This document shows positions 17,791-26,757 of a stretch of DNA of 64,000 bases, one piece after another. Within the stretch, counting starts at the first letter, position 1. Each line of letters begins with the position of its first letter. Source of the stretch: Nibrella viscosa (GTDB lineage: Bacteria > Bacteroidota > Bacteroidia > Cytophagales > Spirosomataceae); the NCBI RefSeq assembly GCF_039541875.1, contig NZ_BAABHB010000003.1:558001-622000 (forward strand), in the 5' to 3' direction. A program made the translations under genes and the position numbers. The notes below the pieces were generated by a model. That model had not been told where the DNA came from. It saw only the letters and a list, made by a program, of their open reading frames with translations, and ran no database searches.

Positions 17791-18324
17791 ATGCACCGTC
17801 AGCCACTGCTTTCCCTGTTGAAAACCTACGCGCCTGCCGATGCCGGTGAAACGGCCATGTGGCAGCAAACGCTGGCCTTTGTTCAGGCACATCCCGATTG
17901 TTTTGAGCGTTCGCTACATATTGGTCATGTGACCGGCTCCGCCTGGGTTGTGAGTCCTGACCGCCGGCAGGTTGTTCTGATTCACCACCGAAAGCTCGAC
18001 CGCTGGTTTCAGCCGGGGGGCCATGCCGATGGCGATCCGGATGTGGCACGGGTGGCCCGGCGCGAAGCCGAGGAGGAGGTAGGGCTGATGTCGTTGCGGC
18101 TGGTGAGCCCGGCTATATTCGATATTGATGTCCATCCCATTCCGGCGAAGGGGAATGAACCTGAACATCTTCATTACGATATTCGTTTTCTATTTGAAGC
18201 CGACCCTGATGATGAATTTGTTCATTCATCCGAAACAATAGATATAAAGTGGGTATTTGTTGACAGAATAAATGAATTTACTTCGGCAGACTCGGTTATT
18301 CGGATGGCAAAGAAGATAATTTAA
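17791..18324 (+). CDS. NUDIX hydrolase
   Basis: A 177-residue NUDIX-fold protein, expected to hydrolyse a nucleoside diphosphate linked to another moiety. The NUDIX box region follows WFQPGGHADGD and ends ARREAEEEVGL; the REAEEEVGL half with the metal-binding glutamates is intact, while the first part (GHADGDPDVA) has Asp and Pro where the consensus has Glu, a common deviation in this subgroup. The DVHPIPAKGNEPEHLHYDIRF stretch is typical of Bacteroidota homologues. The substrate is unknown. It is divergent from the DUF2911 gene with about 94 bp between starts, and AT-rich dyad symmetry follows the stop. Confidence 0.88.
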   Translation: MHRQPLLSLLKTYAPADAGETAMWQQTLAFVQAHPDCFERSLHIGHVTGSAWVVSPDRRQVVLIHHRKLDRWFQPGGHADGDPDVARVARREAEEEVGLMSLRLVSPAIFDIDVHPIPAKGNEPEHLHYDIRFLFEADPDDEFVHSSETIDIKWVFVDRINEFTSADSVIRMAKKII

Positions 18325-18357
18325 CTATAACTATTTTTTTAGTTATTAGTTTTCGGT

Positions 18358-18365
18358 TATTTTTG
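18358..18365 (+). promoter_or_regulatory. Bacteroidota-type -7 promoter element
   Basis: TATTTTTG matches TAnnTTTG exactly, 31 bp before the ATG at 18396, with T-rich sequence about 19-20 bp upstream for the -33 element. Confidence 0.5.
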
Positions 18366-18395
18366 CATCAACACAACAAAACCACAGTTACTCTC

Positions 18396-18785
18396 ATGAA
18401 AAGTCTAAGACGGGCGCTGCTCGGTCTGTTAGGCGTAGCTGTAGCTGGTACCAGCCTGGCTCAGGAGGATACCAAGCTGCGCCGGGACGTGACCTACTCA
18501 ACGCGCAATTATAAGCATCCCAACAAAGCGGCTGTGGCCAGCCAGTGGGAGCCGGAAGCATCAGTATCATTCCGGAAACGAAATGCCCGTCGGGTAACCA
18601 TTGGTGACTATAAACGTCCTTCTTCCCGCGATGGTCGTATGACAGGTATTGTGCTGCCGGCACAGTCGATCTCAACGACGGAGCGAAACTACAAGGCGCA
18701 ACCTGCCCGGCGGAGAGCCGTAGCGAAAGAACAGCCTGCGGCCGAGACCAAAAATGAGATCTTGGTGGAACCTACAGGCAACTAA
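18396..18785 (+). CDS. Small secreted basic protein, unknown
   Basis: About 129 residues with a signal peptide (MKSLRRALLGLLGVAVAG, cleaved near SLAQ) and an Arg/Lys/Ser-rich mature part without recognised domain: motifs such as TYSTRNYKHPNKAA, SFRKRNARRVTIGDYKRPS and PARRRAVAKEQPA. The basic, low-complexity composition suggests a disordered periplasmic or surface protein. The ATG at 18396 is chosen over a TTG 11 codons upstream because of the signal peptide and the promoter at 18358. The gene stands alone. I cannot assign a function. Confidence 0.7.
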   Translation: MKSLRRALLGLLGVAVAGTSLAQEDTKLRRDVTYSTRNYKHPNKAAVASQWEPEASVSFRKRNARRVTIGDYKRPSSRDGRMTGIVLPAQSISTTERNYKAQPARRRAVAKEQPAAETKNEILVEPTGN

Positions 18786-18801
18786 ATTTACCTAAGCCAG
18801 G

Positions 18802-20565
18802 CTACCTGCTGCTACGAACGAACTGAGGGTCCGGGCTCATGGTTTCCGGGCTGGCTTTGTAAACATAATAGGGCAAACCCGCCTGCTGATTATATACGCG
18901 CTCGGGCCGCCGGTTTTCCAGCGGATTTTCGCTGATCAGAAACGCATACGTTCCTTTGTCGAAATTGCTGAGCGCCTGATCGCTGGGGATGTAGTAGTTG
19001 ATAAAGCCTACCTGCGGACTGTAAAAGTAAGGATCGATATAGCGTTGGGGTGGGGTGTGCTGCACCAGAATCCGGTGCTGAATTGCAGTCAACCGTTCAT
19101 CTTCCAGTAAAATCTCGTTAAAGAGAATGGAGCGGCTAAGCTGGTCCGGTTTATTTCTTATAAAGCCAATAAAGCGGTTGAGTTTTGCCTGACTCAGTTC
19201 GGCATCCTGAATGGCCGACAGTTCCCGTTTCAGGCTATTGATATTCTTACGGAGCCTGCCTTCAAAATCGGGAGGGAGCAACACGCTGGTTTGTGGGGCA
19301 AGTGTATTGAGCCAGGTAACCACCTGCTGGTAATTGGTAAGCTGGTGGGCATTCACCTGAAATTTCAACGAATCATACAGGGTAAACAGGCAGAATAAGC
19401 TGCCACTAATCTGTACCGCCAGGCGCTGTTGTCGGGTAATGAGTTGCCATATGCCAATACCACCGAAGGCGAGGGGCACCAGGCCTAAAATGCGGAGCGG
19501 AAGCGTATGGGTTGGATATACAACGGCAGAGCGACTGATTAATAAGGCAAAAACGCCCATGTTGGCCATGTATAACCAGACTATGCGCTTGTCGGGATAC
19601 TGTTTCCGAAAGAAGTGGAAGCCAAGCAGGGTCAGGAGGATAAGAAACGCATTGACCGGCTGAAGGCTTTGGGCAAGCAACGGATTGGCCTGGTTCGGAG
19701 CCGCTACTTTAGCTATGATTCCTCCCGCAAAGGCTTTCACGTGAATCAGCGTATCTGTGGCGAAAAAGGGATTGGTTAGGACCAGCGACGCAACAAGCGC
19801 AGCCACTAACTTACCCGTCGATTTCCAGGAGAAGGTTGGCTGTGTCCGAAGAATCAGGCTGCCAAGGATAAACGGCAGCAGAATCAGAAAAATCATACGC
19901 TGATTAATCAGCAGCGCCGTTATCAGCATAAGCCGGTACCCAAACCAGCGATCAGGCGTATCCGTAAACAGAATAGCGGTTATTATATACAGGCATAATC
20001 CATACGCTATAGCCTCAGGTCGGATTATACCCGGACTTATAAGCAGTTCGCTGTTGACGACCATTACAATGATGAGCAGATCCCGCACCGATACCGGCAG
20101 TCTTTGCGTACTGCTCTTGGGAAGGTTCCGAATCGTCAGGATCATCAGGGTGGCCGTCAGCAATAACTGGACGGTCCGTCCAATCAATATATAGGTTGTC
20201 CGATCCTGCAAATACGCATAAATACTTTGGTCGATGAGTTTGAATATCTCTACTGGATTGCTTCCTGTAAGTAGTTGGCGTACCAGTAAAAAGCCGCAGT
20301 GGAGCAGTGCAAGCAGATAATACACCAGAACCATCGGCACGGCGGGCCACTCCAGACAGCGGGGGCTGGCTCCATATAACAGAAATACACCAGAGTCGCT
20401 GATAAATTGCTCATCCAGGGTGAAATAAACGCCGGGAGGGGGGTTGATAATACACCAGTAGGCACCAAACAGAACAGCCAGTACTACTAAAAGATAACCA
20501 AATAATATAGATTCAGCAGGGGGATGAATAATCGTCTTTTTGGCGGAGGTGAATAGTGAGGTCAT
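18802..20565 (-). CDS. Multi-spanning membrane protein, GT-C glycosyltransferase-like
   Basis: About 587 residues with roughly ten hydrophobic segments in the first two thirds and a soluble C-terminal part of about 190 residues. The region after the first membrane segment contains a DEQFISDSGVFLLYG stretch with paired acidic residues, and a later membrane segment reads GIIRPEAIAYGLCLYI. Acidic residues in the first loop plus an RPE motif are typical of GT-C fold enzymes using lipid-linked sugars, so a surface mannosyl- or arabinosyltransferase-like role is plausible but unproven. The ATG at 20565 is used; an in-frame GTG at 20583 is possible. No neighbours suggest a substrate. Confidence 0.7.
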   Translation of the reverse strand: MTSLFTSAKKTIIHPPAESILFGYLLVVLAVLFGAYWCIINPPPGVYFTLDEQFISDSGVFLLYGASPRCLEWPAVPMVLVYYLLALLHCGFLLVRQLLTGSNPVEIFKLIDQSIYAYLQDRTTYILIGRTVQLLLTATLMILTIRNLPKSSTQRLPVSVRDLLIIVMVVNSELLISPGIIRPEAIAYGLCLYIITAILFTDTPDRWFGYRLMLITALLINQRMIFLILLPFILGSLILRTQPTFSWKSTGKLVAALVASLVLTNPFFATDTLIHVKAFAGGIIAKVAAPNQANPLLAQSLQPVNAFLILLTLLGFHFFRKQYPDKRIVWLYMANMGVFALLISRSAVVYPTHTLPLRILGLVPLAFGGIGIWQLITRQQRLAVQISGSLFCLFTLYDSLKFQVNAHQLTNYQQVVTWLNTLAPQTSVLLPPDFEGRLRKNINSLKRELSAIQDAELSQAKLNRFIGFIRNKPDQLSRSILFNEILLEDERLTAIQHRILVQHTPPQRYIDPYFYSPQVGFINYYIPSDQALSNFDKGTYAFLISENPLENRRPERVYNQQAGLPYYVYKASPETMSPDPQFVRSSR

Positions 20566-20644
20566 TCGCTTTTTGTTGAACACCCAAAACCATTGTCCTT
20601 ACCAAATTATAGGATTTTTTGTCCCGATCAATAAAAAAAATGAA

Positions 20645-20668
20645 AAAAAATGTCCTGGCTAAGGCAGC
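20645..20668 (-). terminator. Weak terminator after the S8 protease gene
   Basis: On the minus strand a GGCT/AGCC hairpin is followed by a run of eight T, then CAT and another T-run, 10 bp beyond the stop. The stem is short. Confidence 0.4.
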
Positions 20669-20676
20669 CGGAATAA

Positions 20677-22368
20677 TTACTGTTTTACCACTTTGATTGT
20701 TCGTTTCCGACTGACCGTTGATAGGGTCAGAAAATACATGCCGGGCGTGAGGTATAGGTTCTGTGCCAGACTCATTTGCTCGTTCTGATTGGCAAAGCGC
20801 TGCTGCCAGATTAGCCGACCCGAGACATCATGGAGGGTAGCATCAATGGGGCCCCCATTCTCCGGTTCTACCCAATGAATGACTAATTGATCGGCGTCGG
20901 AGAACGGGTTAGGGAACACAAATAAAGAATAACGGTCGGCAGCCACCATCGAAGCCCGCTCAAAATTAGGTATACCATACCCTAATTCAGCATCCGGCGT
21001 GGCATACTGGCTGCCCGACCGGCGTAAACAATCAATGATCTGGGCCGCTGTAAGCCGCGGATGAGCCTGCCAGAACCCGGCCGCCAAGCCGGCTACCAGT
21101 GGTGCGGCAAACGAGGTGCCATTGCCCGTAACGATTGTACCGCCGGGTGAGCCCAGGACGGTGCCCCAGCCTACGGCCGCCAGATCCGGTTTGATACGAC
21201 CGTCGGCGGCTGGTCCAAACGAGCTGAAGGGAGCCCGAAGACCCTGACGATTCACAGCGCCAATCGCCAAAATCTGATCGGCATCGGCGGGCACCGAGAT
21301 ATATTTCCAGGGATCATTACCTTCGTTACCGGCCGATACCACCACGACCATGCCGGCTTCGGCGGCCCACTGGGCGGCCCGGCTCGCCAGGGCGGTCCGG
21401 CCGTTCATGTCCTGGTACGAATAGCTTATACCACCATCAAAGCGGTTATAGCCCAGTGACGAGTTAATAATATCAACTCCGGTACTATCGGCATATTCGG
21501 CCCCAAACAGCCAGTTGGCTTCTTCCACGCGGGTTTCGCTGCGGGCGTCTTCTGTACGCAGCAGCAGGAATGAGGCTTTAAAGGCAGTTCCGTACAGCAT
21601 ATTGTCCGACGTGCCGGCTATTGTCGACAGGACCGACAACCCATGGGAGTCGTCTTCGTACACGCTATATTCTTTGGCCACAAAATCGTAGGTACCCACA
21701 ATGCGGTTTTCCTGAAACAGCGGCTGGAGGAACGGCACCTGGTGGGCATTCCGAAAGCCGGCATCCAGTACGGCAATGAGCATGCCTTCTCCCCGGTAGC
21801 CCTTCTGGTGCATCTGGTTGGCACCTAATTGCGTAATTTGCTCCTGAGAAGCGCCGTAAGATAGGGGGGCAATTTCGCCAAATTTGTCGGTTTGAGCCTC
21901 CTGGCGGTTGGCCGTTGCAATTGCATACGACGCGGCCGGCGTAGCGGTATTGGTCTGGACACTCAGACGGGCGTTGGCCAGCGGAGCGTTAAACTCCAGC
22001 CCTTTCACAAACGCCAGGCCCTGTACCGCCGTCAACTGCGGGTCAGTAGCCTCAATCAGGACAGCATTCAGCCAGCGCGATGAAAACCAGATTTTGGCCC
22101 CGGTCTGGCTAATCTGCTGAATGTATGATGGGTTGACCGGCAGGTCTTTTTCCTGAACCGGAATATTCTGCCGTTGCCGGCGCAGAATAGCGCGTTGGGA
22201 TAAGAACTGCTCCGGCCGGTTTATAGAAAACGGCGAATTTGCTTTGTCTTTGAGGAGAACCAGGTATTTGCGGGCGGTAGTAACCGTAACCTGTCCCAGA
22301 CTGTCGGCCGAAAGGCCTGAGAAAAAGAAAAGCCCAATGATGATGGGCAGCCATTTATTCTTTGCCAT
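20677..22368 (-). CDS. Subtilisin-like (S8) serine peptidase with T9SS sorting domain
   Basis: A 563-residue secreted protease. A signal peptide ends near SLGQ, then an inhibitor-like propeptide region (about 25-150). The catalytic triad is visible: Asp in LIAVLDAGF, His in DDSHGLSVLSTIAG, Ser in GNGTSFAAPLVAG, with the oxyanion Asn region VSAGNEGNDP. The C-terminal 85 residues form a type A T9SS sorting domain beginning FVFPNPFSDADQL and ending GMYFLTLSTVSRKRTIKVV. It is therefore probably exported by T9SS and surface-attached or released. It overlaps the preceding lipoprotein gene by 14 bp, indicating co-transcription. Confidence 0.94.
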   Translation of the reverse strand: MAKNKWLPIIIGLFFFSGLSADSLGQVTVTTARKYLVLLKDKANSPFSINRPEQFLSQRAILRRQRQNIPVQEKDLPVNPSYIQQISQTGAKIWFSSRWLNAVLIEATDPQLTAVQGLAFVKGLEFNAPLANARLSVQTNTATPAASYAIATANRQEAQTDKFGEIAPLSYGASQEQITQLGANQMHQKGYRGEGMLIAVLDAGFRNAHQVPFLQPLFQENRIVGTYDFVAKEYSVYEDDSHGLSVLSTIAGTSDNMLYGTAFKASFLLLRTEDARSETRVEEANWLFGAEYADSTGVDIINSSLGYNRFDGGISYSYQDMNGRTALASRAAQWAAEAGMVVVVSAGNEGNDPWKYISVPADADQILAIGAVNRQGLRAPFSSFGPAADGRIKPDLAAVGWGTVLGSPGGTIVTGNGTSFAAPLVAGLAAGFWQAHPRLTAAQIIDCLRRSGSQYATPDAELGYGIPNFERASMVAADRYSLFVFPNPFSDADQLVIHWVEPENGGPIDATLHDVSGRLIWQQRFANQNEQMSLAQNLYLTPGMYFLTLSTVSRKRTIKVVKQ

Positions 22369-23056
22369 AGGTTAAGATGCGATACGTTTGACGAATGCCG
22401 TAGTCGATCTGATTTTTGCCAATGCAGGCCGGCGTTGATGAACAGAACTGAAGAATAGTTTTTTCTCTGTAGATCAAACCTGTCTGCCGGGCATATACCT
22501 CAATGCGTTTATTCTGTGAAACCAATGTTGAGTCGTTTTGTTGAACAACGGTAACCGTTTCGTCAAACTGCCTATCCAGAACGATGAACGGACGACGAGT
22601 ATTGCGCATCTCATAGGTCTCTTCGTCCAGAGCGTTCCATTTATTGCCATTCCACCGCACCCGGTTTCCGATCGGAAAAACCAGCTTAACATAGTCCCGG
22701 CCGTTTTCGCTCCGGATGGCTTCATGGTTGACAATCCGTGCGGTCCAGATGGAGTCCGGTTGCCAGGGCTGTTGGCTGGATACCCGGCGGTAGCGGTTCA
22801 GCCGGTAAGCCGTCTGCCCGGTTATGTCGGTATAGGCTTCTCCTACAACCTCTTTAATCTGGTACGAACGGCCAGTCTTCGAAGCGGGTAGAGCATAGAG
22901 GCTGTCCGTTACGGAATAAATGATATAATGTCCGGACTCCAGCGGAAAAAAACTAAAGCCGGCGTCCCGCACAGGCGGATCAGCAGGTTGGCAGGAGAAA
23001 TAAAAGATCAGTTCGCTTATCAGCAGTAATACTAATGCTATACGGTATTTACGCAT
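22355..23056 (-). CDS. Hypothetical lipoprotein upstream of the S8 protease
   Basis: About 233 residues. The ATG at 23056 gives a signal peptide with lipobox YFSC (MRKYRIALVLLLISELIFYF then Cys); longer in-frame starts would bury it. The mature part is beta-rich, with repeated Tyr/Arg/Thr stretches such as ESGHYIIYSVTDSLY, TAYRLNRYRRVSSQQPWQPD and RQTYRILTYGKE. Single Cys residues near the end (FCSSTPACIG) could form a disulfide. I do not recognise the family, although similar lipoproteins precede S8 proteases in relatives by memory. The 14-bp overlap with the protease start suggests linked expression, perhaps a folding partner or inhibitor. Confidence 0.75.
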   Translation of the reverse strand: MRKYRIALVLLLISELIFYFSCQPADPPVRDAGFSFFPLESGHYIIYSVTDSLYALPASKTGRSYQIKEVVGEAYTDITGQTAYRLNRYRRVSSQQPWQPDSIWTARIVNHEAIRSENGRDYVKLVFPIGNRVRWNGNKWNALDEETYEMRNTRRPFIVLDRQFDETVTVVQQNDSTLVSQNKRIEVYARQTGLIYREKTILQFCSSTPACIGKNQIDYGIRQTYRILTYGKE

Positions 23057-23442
23057 GTGTAAGCTATAAATACCAAAGATAGCAAAGAAGCAGGGAGTTG
23101 AGGAGGTTACCAGAAAAATGGTGATGGGCTGCAAGTTCTCAAACGTATATTAGATAAAGCCTAATGAAATTTTAACGATGGTACTTCTTGCCAAAATCAG
23201 TACGCAAGCAGGCCTGTCCGGCAATCAATTCGCTATTATGAAACGCTAGTTTTTACGATTAGTTTGCAAAGGTAAGTTCTTGTTATTTAGAGATTTAAGT
23301 GGAAAACAGCAAAAAATGGAGGGCTTTGCCGTTCAGTAAATACCCTTAGGATATCCTGGTGAAATTATCTAAACTAGATAAAGTTTATAGAAATACTATA
23401 ACTCTACTCTCTAACGCGTATGTATCCCAAATCTCAACGCGT
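23057..23442. other. Intergenic regulatory region upstream of the SprB-repeat gene
   Basis: About 386 bp between divergent genes. No convincing gene lies in it. It has a 17-bp dyad at 23365-23381 (TTATCTA, spacer AAC, TAGATAA) that could be an operator, and two imperfect copies of a 23-bp unit starting with AACGCGTATG at 23413 and 23436, the second containing the chosen ATG. It is AT-richer than its neighbours. No exact TAnnTTTG element was found. Confidence 0.5.
23365..23381. promoter_or_regulatory. Candidate operator (17-bp perfect dyad)
   Basis: Perfect 7-bp inverted repeat TTATCTA / TAGATAA with a 3-bp spacer, 61 bp before the chosen start of the SprB-repeat gene. The size fits a dimeric regulator site; no candidate regulator is adjacent. 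Confidence 0.35.
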
Positions 23443-23458
23443 ATGCATCCCAAAATTC
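23413..23458 (+). repeat. Two-copy 23-bp direct repeat at the SprB gene start
   Basis: The two units begin AACGCGTATG and share ATCCCAAA. The second supplies the ATG used as start; the ATG in the first is out of frame. It may reflect a small duplication altering the translation start. Confidence 0.6.
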
Positions 23459-26400
23459 TACTCTCATCCTGGTTGAAGGAGTACTCTCCAGTACATCTAC
23501 TGGCACTCCTGCCAACCCACAGCCGGACATTTTTTAGGTCGGCTACGCTCTTCGTCACCATCTGTTGCTGGTTGATGGGTTTAAGTAGTTCATTTGCACA
23601 AACGTTCCCCTCTCCTAGCTCATGTACGTCAAAAGATTTAGCCTTAGTTGGGGCACGATTAACCGGAGGAAATGCGTGTAATTCTTGTCAGGGTGTCGAA
23701 ATCTTAACCAGAACGTTGAATCTGGCAATTGATAATACAACCGGATCTACCCGTACATCATTTGCCTTTTGGGGAACATTAGAAATCTATAATGCCGATG
23801 GTAGCCTTTTTTCATCTACTCCGGTTTCGGGGTGTCAGGGCCCTATTGCGAAAAATCAGGTAAATGACCTGCCATTTTACATTAATGAACTACCTAATGG
23901 TAAAGTTACGTATATCTGTGGACAATCTTTAATTCTAAAAAATCTCTTTCTGGCCTGGACAGATGCCTCTCCTAATAGTACCTGCGCCACGCTTATTCCT
24001 CCTAATATTACACCCAAATGCGGTACGTTGCCATCGATCCAGGTTAATGCAGGGGTAGACGCCAGCTTTGCTGTAACTAATGTAGCCTGCTTTAACACCA
24101 ATACAGGCTCTATTAACATGACGCCAATGGGAGGGACAAGTCCGTATTCCTTCACCTGGACAGCCAGTAACGGTGGACAGGTTCCTGTTGCTCAGACAAA
24201 CAATGAGGATCTGACTAATATACCGGCAGGTACGTATACGGTAAGAATTGTTGACTCAAAAGGATGCGAGGCTATACGGAGTAGAACGGTTACTCAGCCC
24301 TCAGCCGCTCTGGCGCTGGGCACCTGCTCCAAGACGGATGTGAGCTGCTTTGGGGGCAGCAACGGTTCGGTCACGGCAGGGGCGGTAACCAACGCAGTAG
24401 GAGCGGTAAGTTATAGCTGGAAGAACGCGGCCAACACCGTGGTGGGCACCACCAGCACGGTGAGCAATCTGCCGGCGGGCACCTATACGCTGACCGTGTC
24501 GGATAACTGCTTCTCACAGACCTGTCAGGTGAGCATTGGCGGTCCATCCGCTGCTCTGGCGCTGGGCACCTGCTCCAAGACGGATGTGAGCTGCTTTGGG
24601 GGCAGCAACGGTTCGGTCACGGCAGGGGCGGTAACCAACGCAGTGGGGGCGGTAAGTTATAGCTGGAANNNNNNNNNNNNNNNNNNNNNNNNNNNNNNNN
24701 NNNNNNNNNNNNNNNNNNNNNNNNNNNNNNNNNNNNNNNNNNNNNNNNNNNNNNNNNNNNNNNNNGACCGTGTCGGATAACTGCTTCTCGCAGACCTGTC
24801 AGGTGAGCATCGGGGGTCCATCCGCTGCTCTGGCGCTGGGCACCTGCTCCAAGACGGATGTGAGCTGCTTTGGGGGCAGCAACGGTTCGGTCACCGCAGG
24901 GGCGGTAACCAACGCAGTAGGGGCGGTAAGTTATAGCTGGAAGAACGCGGCCAACACCGTGGTGGGCACCACCAGCACGGTGAGCAACCTGCCGGCGGGC
25001 ACCTATACGCTGACCGTGTCGGATAACTGCTTCTCACAGACCTGTCAGGTGAGCATCGGGGGTCCATCCGCTGCTCTGGCGCTGGGCACCTGCTCCAAGA
25101 CGGATGTGAGCTGCTTTGGGGGCAGCAACGGTTCGGTCACGGCAGGGGCGGTAACCAACGCAGTAGGGGCGGTAAGTTATAGCTGGAAGAACGCGGCCAA
25201 CACCGTGGTGGGCACCACCAGCACAGTGAGCAATCTGCCGGCGGGCACCTATACGCTGACCGTGTCGGATAACTGCTTCTCGCAGACCTGTCAGGTGAGC
25301 ATCGGGGGTCCATCCGCTGCTCTGGCGCTGGGCACCTGCTCCAAGACGGATGTGAGCTGCTTTGGGGGCAGCAACGGTTCGGTCACGGCAGGGGCGGTAA
25401 CCAACGCAGTGGGGGCGGTAAGTTATAGCTGGAAGAACGCGGCCAACACCGTGGTGGGCACCACCAGCACGGTGAGCAATCTGCCGGCGGGCACCTATAC
25501 GCTGACCGTGTCGGATAACTGCTTCTCGCGGACCTGTCAGGTGAGCATTGGCGGTCCATCCGCTGCTCTGGCGCTGGGCACCTGCTCCAAGACTGATGTG
25601 ACCTGCTCTGGTGAAAATACCGGTTCGGTCACGGCAGGTGCGGTAACCAACGCAGTAGGAGCGGTAAGTTATAGCTGGAAGAATGCGGCCAACACCGTGG
25701 TGGGCACCACCAGCACAGTGAGCAATCTGCCGGCGGGCACCTATACGCTGACTGTGTCGGATAACTGCTCCTCACAGAGCTGTCAGGTGACAGTAAATCC
25801 GGCAACCGATTGCGTGACACCACGGCATATATTCCCTACAGAAACGTCCTGTGCAACCTATCAGGCAGGTGCTGCCGAGTTGCCGAACGTATGTTATACC
25901 GTAAAAGGACAGAAGATATCCAATGCAACGCCAGGTGTATTCTTCTACTACACTACAATAACTGCACCCGGCGAATCATTTATTGTTGTCGTCAAGCAGA
26001 CAGTACCTGCTGGAGGCTTTTTGCCTTTTGGTATAAATCAGGATCAGATTTTCGCCTGGAGCGCCAACGGTTGTGCTAAGATAGCCAGTGGAACGGGTAT
26101 ATTTGATGGTATTATAACCATTACAAATGCTACGGCAGGCCAGTCAATTGTGCTTTCTGCCAAGTATGATACCAAAACCATTATAGGTTCTGATATTGGT
26201 AATAAAGGAGCCGTAGGTATTTACCGGTTTGAAACCTTGATCAATAATCAACCAGATCAGAATAGCGTCGGTGAACTGAGAGTTGAAAACTGCAAACCGG
26301 CTCGTATTGGTAATGTCGAATTTTTCGAAACCACTGCCCTGAAGGTGAACGCCTACCCGAACCCGTACAACGGCCGGGTGTTCCTGCAGATCGATTCGCC

Positions 26401-26590
26401 GGTAGCGGGCACGGCTGACATCGACATGTACACCATCGGTGGCACCAAAGTAGACGCCCTGAAAGTAAACGTACAGCAGGGTGTCAACGAGCCGGTGGGT
26501 TACGATGTGAAGGGCAATTTCCAACAGTTGCTCTACCGTGTAAGTGTTGGTGGTAAATCAGTGTCGGGGATACTCCTGAGCGGTAAGTAG
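23443..26590 (+). CDS. Surface adhesin with SprB repeats and T9SS sorting domain (interrupted by assembly gap)
   Basis: A single large gene split only by a run of N. The first part has a signal peptide (hydrophobic ICCWLMGLSSSFAQ), a Cys-containing N-terminal domain and one divergent SprB-type unit (NVACFNTNTGSINMTPMGG). Then come near-identical 82-residue SprB repeats of the pattern CFGGSNGSVTAG, WKNAANTVVG, LPAGTYTLTVSDNC. After the last repeat (about 25800) a non-repeat domain precedes a T9SS type A domain, LKVNAYPNPYNGRVF to YRVSVGGKSV. SprB-repeat proteins are surface adhesins, some used in gliding. The ATG at 23443 is chosen over a GTG at 23359. The frame change across the gap reflects the arbitrary N length, not a frameshift. 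Confidence 0.85.
24307..25800 (+). repeat. Tandem 246-bp SprB repeats within the adhesin gene
   Basis: Unit starts fall at 24307, 24553, 24827, 25073, 25319 and 25565, exactly 246 bp apart except across the gap. Units one to five differ by only scattered bases; the last is more divergent around 25597-25625 and at its end. Such near-identity implies recent duplication or gene conversion, and copy number in the organism may differ from that shown. Confidence 0.95.
24669..24765. other. Assembly gap (97 N) inside a repeat unit
   Basis: Bases known within the interrupted unit total 177 (116 before, 61 after), so the true missing length is 69 plus a multiple of 246, which is divisible by 3 while 97 is not. 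The length of the N run is therefore wrong, and the protein frame is continuous. Confidence 0.95.
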
Positions 26591-26622
26591 CTCCGTATTC
26601 ATACCCGGTTTATACGGGTATA

Positions 26623-26655
26623 GGCCGGCGAGGAACGCTCCTCGCCGGCCTTTTT
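26623..26655 (+). terminator. Rho-independent terminator after the adhesin gene
   Basis: GGCCGGCGAGGA / TCCTCGCCGGCC stem with a 4-nt loop and five T, 33 bp after the stop. Confidence 0.9.
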
Positions 26656-26757
26656 ATAATGGTTGCCGGGTTGCAGAGCAATGCCGAACGTCATTCCCGG
26701 CAAGAGTCCCGGCAGCCACAAATCAGGTAAAAATGACTTTTTTGTTAAAGACAGCGG

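Noticed and set aside
24669..24780. True frameshift splitting the adhesin into two genes
   Set aside because: The apparent shift comes from the arbitrary N length; repeat arithmetic keeps the frame.
24307..25800. CRISPR-like array
   Set aside because: The 246-bp repeats are contiguous, in-frame protein repeats with no spacers.
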